Shown in pieces: positions 5,039 to 6,931 of a DNA stretch of 6,931 nucleotides. Positions within the stretch are counted from its first letter, which is position 1. Every line of letters begins with the position of its first letter. Both the position numbers and the translations under genes were made by a program. Source of the stretch: Clostridium sp. CAG:793 (GTDB lineage: Bacteria > Bacillota > Clostridia > TANB77 > CAG-508). The notes under the pieces are model-generated. The model saw nothing but the letters and a program-made list of their open reading frames with translations. It made no database searches and was not told the DNA's origin. Location of the stretch: positions 1 through 6,931 of the forward strand of contig HF993631.1 of NCBI GenBank assembly GCA_000433915.1. The letters are read 5' to 3'.

Positions 5039-5908
5039 ATGGCTTTTTTAGCTAATTTGTTAGGATACGTACTTAATTATTTATATAATTGGGTGCAAAA
5101 TTACGGTTGGGCAATTATTATATTTTCAGTTTTATTGAAATTGATTTTATTACCATTTACAATAAAACAACAAAAAAATATTAAAAAATCTGCTAAAATA
5201 AGTGAGGAAACTAGTAAATTACAAGTAAAATATAAAAATGACCCAGAAAAACTTAATAGAGAGATTATGGATTTATATAAGAGAGAAAAAGCAAGTCCTT
5301 TTTCTGGATGTTTAAGTTCTGTATTGCAATTAATCATTTTTATATCTGTATTTTATTTAGTTAGTAGCCCATTGACCTATATGAAAAAGATTGATAAAAC
5401 AATAATAGATAATTATAAGACTGAACTTACAGAAAGTGGTCAAACATCTTCTTATCCTGAAATTAAAATTATTGAAAATAAATCTCAAGAAGATGAAAAA
5501 GTTAATATAAATATGAATTTTCTTGGCCTTGATTTAAGTAAGGTTCCAATGCAAAATTTAAATGATGTAAGAGTTTATATAATTCCAATATTGTATATTG
5601 TTGTAATATTTATTAATACAAAAATTACAACGAATTTAACGTCAAAAAATAATAAGAAGAATAAAAATGAAAATAATAAAGAATTAAAAACCGCAGGAGA
5701 AGAAACAACAGAAGAGCAAATGGAAAGTATTCAACAGATGACTAATAGTATGTCTTATATGATGCCTATTATGTCTGTTGCAATTGCATTAATTGCACCT
5801 CTTGGATTATCACTTTATTGGCTAGTAAGTAATTTGTTACAACTAGCAGAAAGAATTACTATTGATTTTGTTTCAAATAAAATTAATAAGACAGAGGAGG
5901 AAAAATAG
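5039..5908 (+). CDS. yidC: Membrane protein insertase YidC/Oxa1/SpoIIIJ
   Basis: YidC inserts and folds membrane proteins, alone or with SecYEG. The 289-residue product has the Gram-positive five-helix form: transmembrane segments near residues 23-42, 90-110, 178-194, 238-252 and 254-270, with a charged cytoplasmic hairpin at 43-87. 'LLKLILLPFTIKQ' (32-44) is the first-helix motif; the groove position usually filled by Arg is Lys34. The end motif 'PLGLSLYWLVSNLLQ' (254-268) is typical. There is no lipobox cysteine near the N-terminus, unlike B. subtilis SpoIIIJ. A polar Asn/Lys-rich insert (199-230) joins helices three and four. AAAGGAG (5025-5031) overlaps the yidD stop and is seven bases before the ATG. 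khpB begins one base after the stop. Confidence 0.96.
   Translation: MAFLANLLGYVLNYLYNWVQNYGWAIIIFSVLLKLILLPFTIKQQKNIKKSAKISEETSKLQVKYKNDPEKLNREIMDLYKREKASPFSGCLSSVLQLIIFISVFYLVSSPLTYMKKIDKTIIDNYKTELTESGQTSSYPEIKIIENKSQEDEKVNINMNFLGLDLSKVPMQNLNDVRVYIIPILYIVVIFINTKITTNLTSKNNKKNKNENNKELKTAGEETTEEQMESIQQMTNSMSYMMPIMSVAIALIAPLGLSLYWLVSNLLQLAERITIDFVSNKINKTEEEK
5895..5900 (+). promoter_or_regulatory. Ribosome binding site deciding the khpB start
   Basis: GGAGG with its preceding A (AGGAGG) lies inside the last codons of yidC, nine bases before the ATG at 5910. It supports that start over an in-frame ATG at 5862, which would overlap yidC by 47 bases and add residues foreign to the family. Confidence 0.8.
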
Positions 5909-5909
5909 T

Positions 5910-6587
5910 ATGAAATCTATAATTTCTGAGGGAAGAACATCAAATGAGGCTATTGAAAAAGGCTTGAAAGAGTTGGGATGCAAAAAAAATGAAGTAGATA
6001 TAAAAATACTTGAGAATGAAGATAAAAGAAGTTTTTATAGTATATTAGATCCTAGAGTTGTAAAGGTTGAAATTACAGTAAAAGAAGAAAAAAGAAGTGC
6101 TTTTTCTGAAAAAAGTCTTGATATGTTAAGTGATGAACAGTTTGAAAGTTCAAAAATACAATTAGAAATATTTTTAAATGAATTCTTAAAATTAATTGGT
6201 GATGCTAATTTTAAAATAGAAAAAAATAATGATTTTGTTAATGTGTATATTGATGGAAAAGATTCTTCAAAATTAATTGGTTTTAAAGGTGAAGTAATTA
6301 ATTCCTTACAAAATATTTTAAATGTTATAGCAAGTAAAAATCAAAATTGTAGAATAAAAGTTTTTCTTGATGTGTCTGGATATAAAAAGAAAAGAGAAGA
6401 CGAATTAAAATTTGTTGCTAGAAAGTTTGAAAAAGTAGTTGCTAAAAATGGAAAGAAAGTTATTTTAGAACCTATGAATGCATATGAAAGAAAAATTATA
6501 CATACAGAATTACAAGATAGCAGTTTAGTAAAGACATATAGTATTGGTGAAGAACCTAATAGAAAGGTTGTTATAGAAAAAATTTAA
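5910..6587 (+). CDS. khpB: RNA-binding protein KhpB (Jag, KH-R3H domains)
   Basis: KhpB/Jag is a cytoplasmic RNA-binding protein, often partnered with KhpA, affecting cell envelope and division genes in Gram-positives; it is regularly encoded after yidC. The 225-residue product has the three expected parts: a Jag N-terminal domain (1-60, 'EGRTSNEAIEKGLKELG'), a KH domain (about 85-155) with the GxxG loop 'GFKG' at 124-127, and an R3H domain (163-225) with 'NAYERKIIH' (Arg194, His198) and 'SIGEEPNRKVVI'. The link after the N-domain (61-80) is short compared with long-linker relatives. It is the last gene of the operon, followed by a strong hairpin terminator. Confidence 0.95.
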   Translation: MKSIISEGRTSNEAIEKGLKELGCKKNEVDIKILENEDKRSFYSILDPRVVKVEITVKEEKRSAFSEKSLDMLSDEQFESSKIQLEIFLNEFLKLIGDANFKIEKNNDFVNVYIDGKDSSKLIGFKGEVINSLQNILNVIASKNQNCRIKVFLDVSGYKKKREDELKFVARKFEKVVAKNGKKVILEPMNAYERKIIHTELQDSSLVKTYSIGEEPNRKVVIEKI

Positions 6588-6600
6588 TATTATATCGAAG

Positions 6601-6666
6601 TCAAAGTTCGAGATTTTTATATTTTATAATTTAATTATAAAATAAATCTAAACTTTGATTTTTTTT
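6601..6666 (+). terminator. Large hairpin terminator after khpB
   Basis: TCAAAGTT (6601-6608) pairs with AACTTTGA (6651-6658), then AGATT with AATCT, then an AT-rich inner stem (TATTTTATAATT with AATTATAAAATA), with small bulges between. Eight T (6659-6666) follow. About 25 base pairs precede a U-run, starting 13 bases after the khpB stop: a clear intrinsic terminator closing the operon. Confidence 0.85.
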
Positions 6667-6830
6667 ATTAAAATAAATTTTTAATTAAAAAAATAATTAA
6701 ATAAAAAATATTAAAAAAATAATTAATTAAAAAAATAAATTAATTTAAATTAAATAATTAAAAAAATTAATAATAAATTAAATTATAAAAAAATAAATAA
6801 AATAAATAAAATAATTTTTAATTAAATAAT
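6658..6830. other. 173-bp stretch without any G or C
   Basis: No G or C occurs between 6658 and 6830, and only scattered ones up to 6898. The sequence is a mix of AAAT, AATA and TTAA steps without a clear repeat unit. No gene can be supported anywhere in 6588-6931. It may simply be an unconstrained spacer, or it may hold the promoter region of the next gene. Confidence 0.9.
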
Positions 6831-6910
6831 GAAAAATAAATTATTTAATAATTTCTATAAAAAGTAAATGCTAAAATAAAAAATAAATATTAAAATTGAT
6901 TTTTTCTAAA

Positions 6911-6922
6911 AAGGAAGGGAGG
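6911..6922 (+). promoter_or_regulatory. Shine-Dalgarno of a gene starting beyond the window
   Basis: AAGGAAGGGAGG stands out from the AT-rich surroundings and is a strong ribosome site. ATG at 6924 and GTG at 6926 are too close to it, so the start codon is probably just past 6931. By synteny in Bacillota the next gene after khpB is often mnmE, but nothing of it is visible. Confidence 0.6.
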
Positions 6923-6931
6923 AATGTGATT

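Noticed and set aside
5101..5337. 78-codon open frame on the minus strand
   Set aside because: It is opposite yidC; its hydrophobic look comes from the complement of membrane-segment codons.
6667..6900. AT-rich run as a CRISPR or tandem-repeat array
   Set aside because: No repeat unit of fixed length and spacing can be defined; it is low-complexity A/T sequence.

Overview
This is the chromosomal replication-origin region of a very AT-rich, low-GC Gram-positive bacterium, most likely a member of the Clostridia or a close relative within Bacillota. The gene order recF-dnaN-dnaA // rpmH-rnpA-yidD-yidC-khpB is the classic Bacillota origin neighbourhood. TGA is used as a stop (yidD), so this is not a code-4 mycoplasma. 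I cannot name a species. No mobile element, CRISPR array, tRNA or rRNA is visible.

Layout. On the minus strand, reading leftward from about 4160: a dnaA promoter, a leader holding two convergent DnaA boxes, dnaA (4007-2672), the main origin (about 2355-2588), dnaN (2334-1213), a 30-bp palindrome made of two DnaA boxes, recF (1132-92), and an AT-only terminator-like hairpin. On the plus strand, from a consensus promoter at 4201-4230: rpmH, a terminator-like attenuator, rnpA, yidD, yidC, khpB, a large hairpin terminator, then about 265 bp of extreme AT sequence ending in a strong Shine-Dalgarno for a gene that begins beyond the window.

How it works together. DnaA, the beta clamp and RecF serve replication initiation, elongation and repair. 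L34 and RnpA serve ribosome and tRNA maturation. YidD and YidC insert membrane proteins, and KhpB is an RNA-binding partner. The dnaA-dnaN spacer carries a complete-looking unwinding module: AT-rich DUE, six DnaA-trios (TAG TAG TAG TAA TAG TAG), two abutting DnaA boxes, then a dense cluster of further boxes.

Main points of interest. (1) dnaA is interrupted by a one-base frameshift between domain I and the AAA+ domain. The only later ATG in frame lies after the Walker A motif, so internal restart could not rescue the protein; a sequence error or a real frameshift must be separated experimentally. (2) A 32-bp dyad of two convergent DnaA boxes with the same 14-bp spacing sits in front of both dnaA and recF, suggesting a shared DnaA-responsive control element. 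(3) A Spo0A-box-like site and a 12-bp inverted repeat frame the origin. I see no wholly new multi-gene system here; the novelty is in regulatory architecture.
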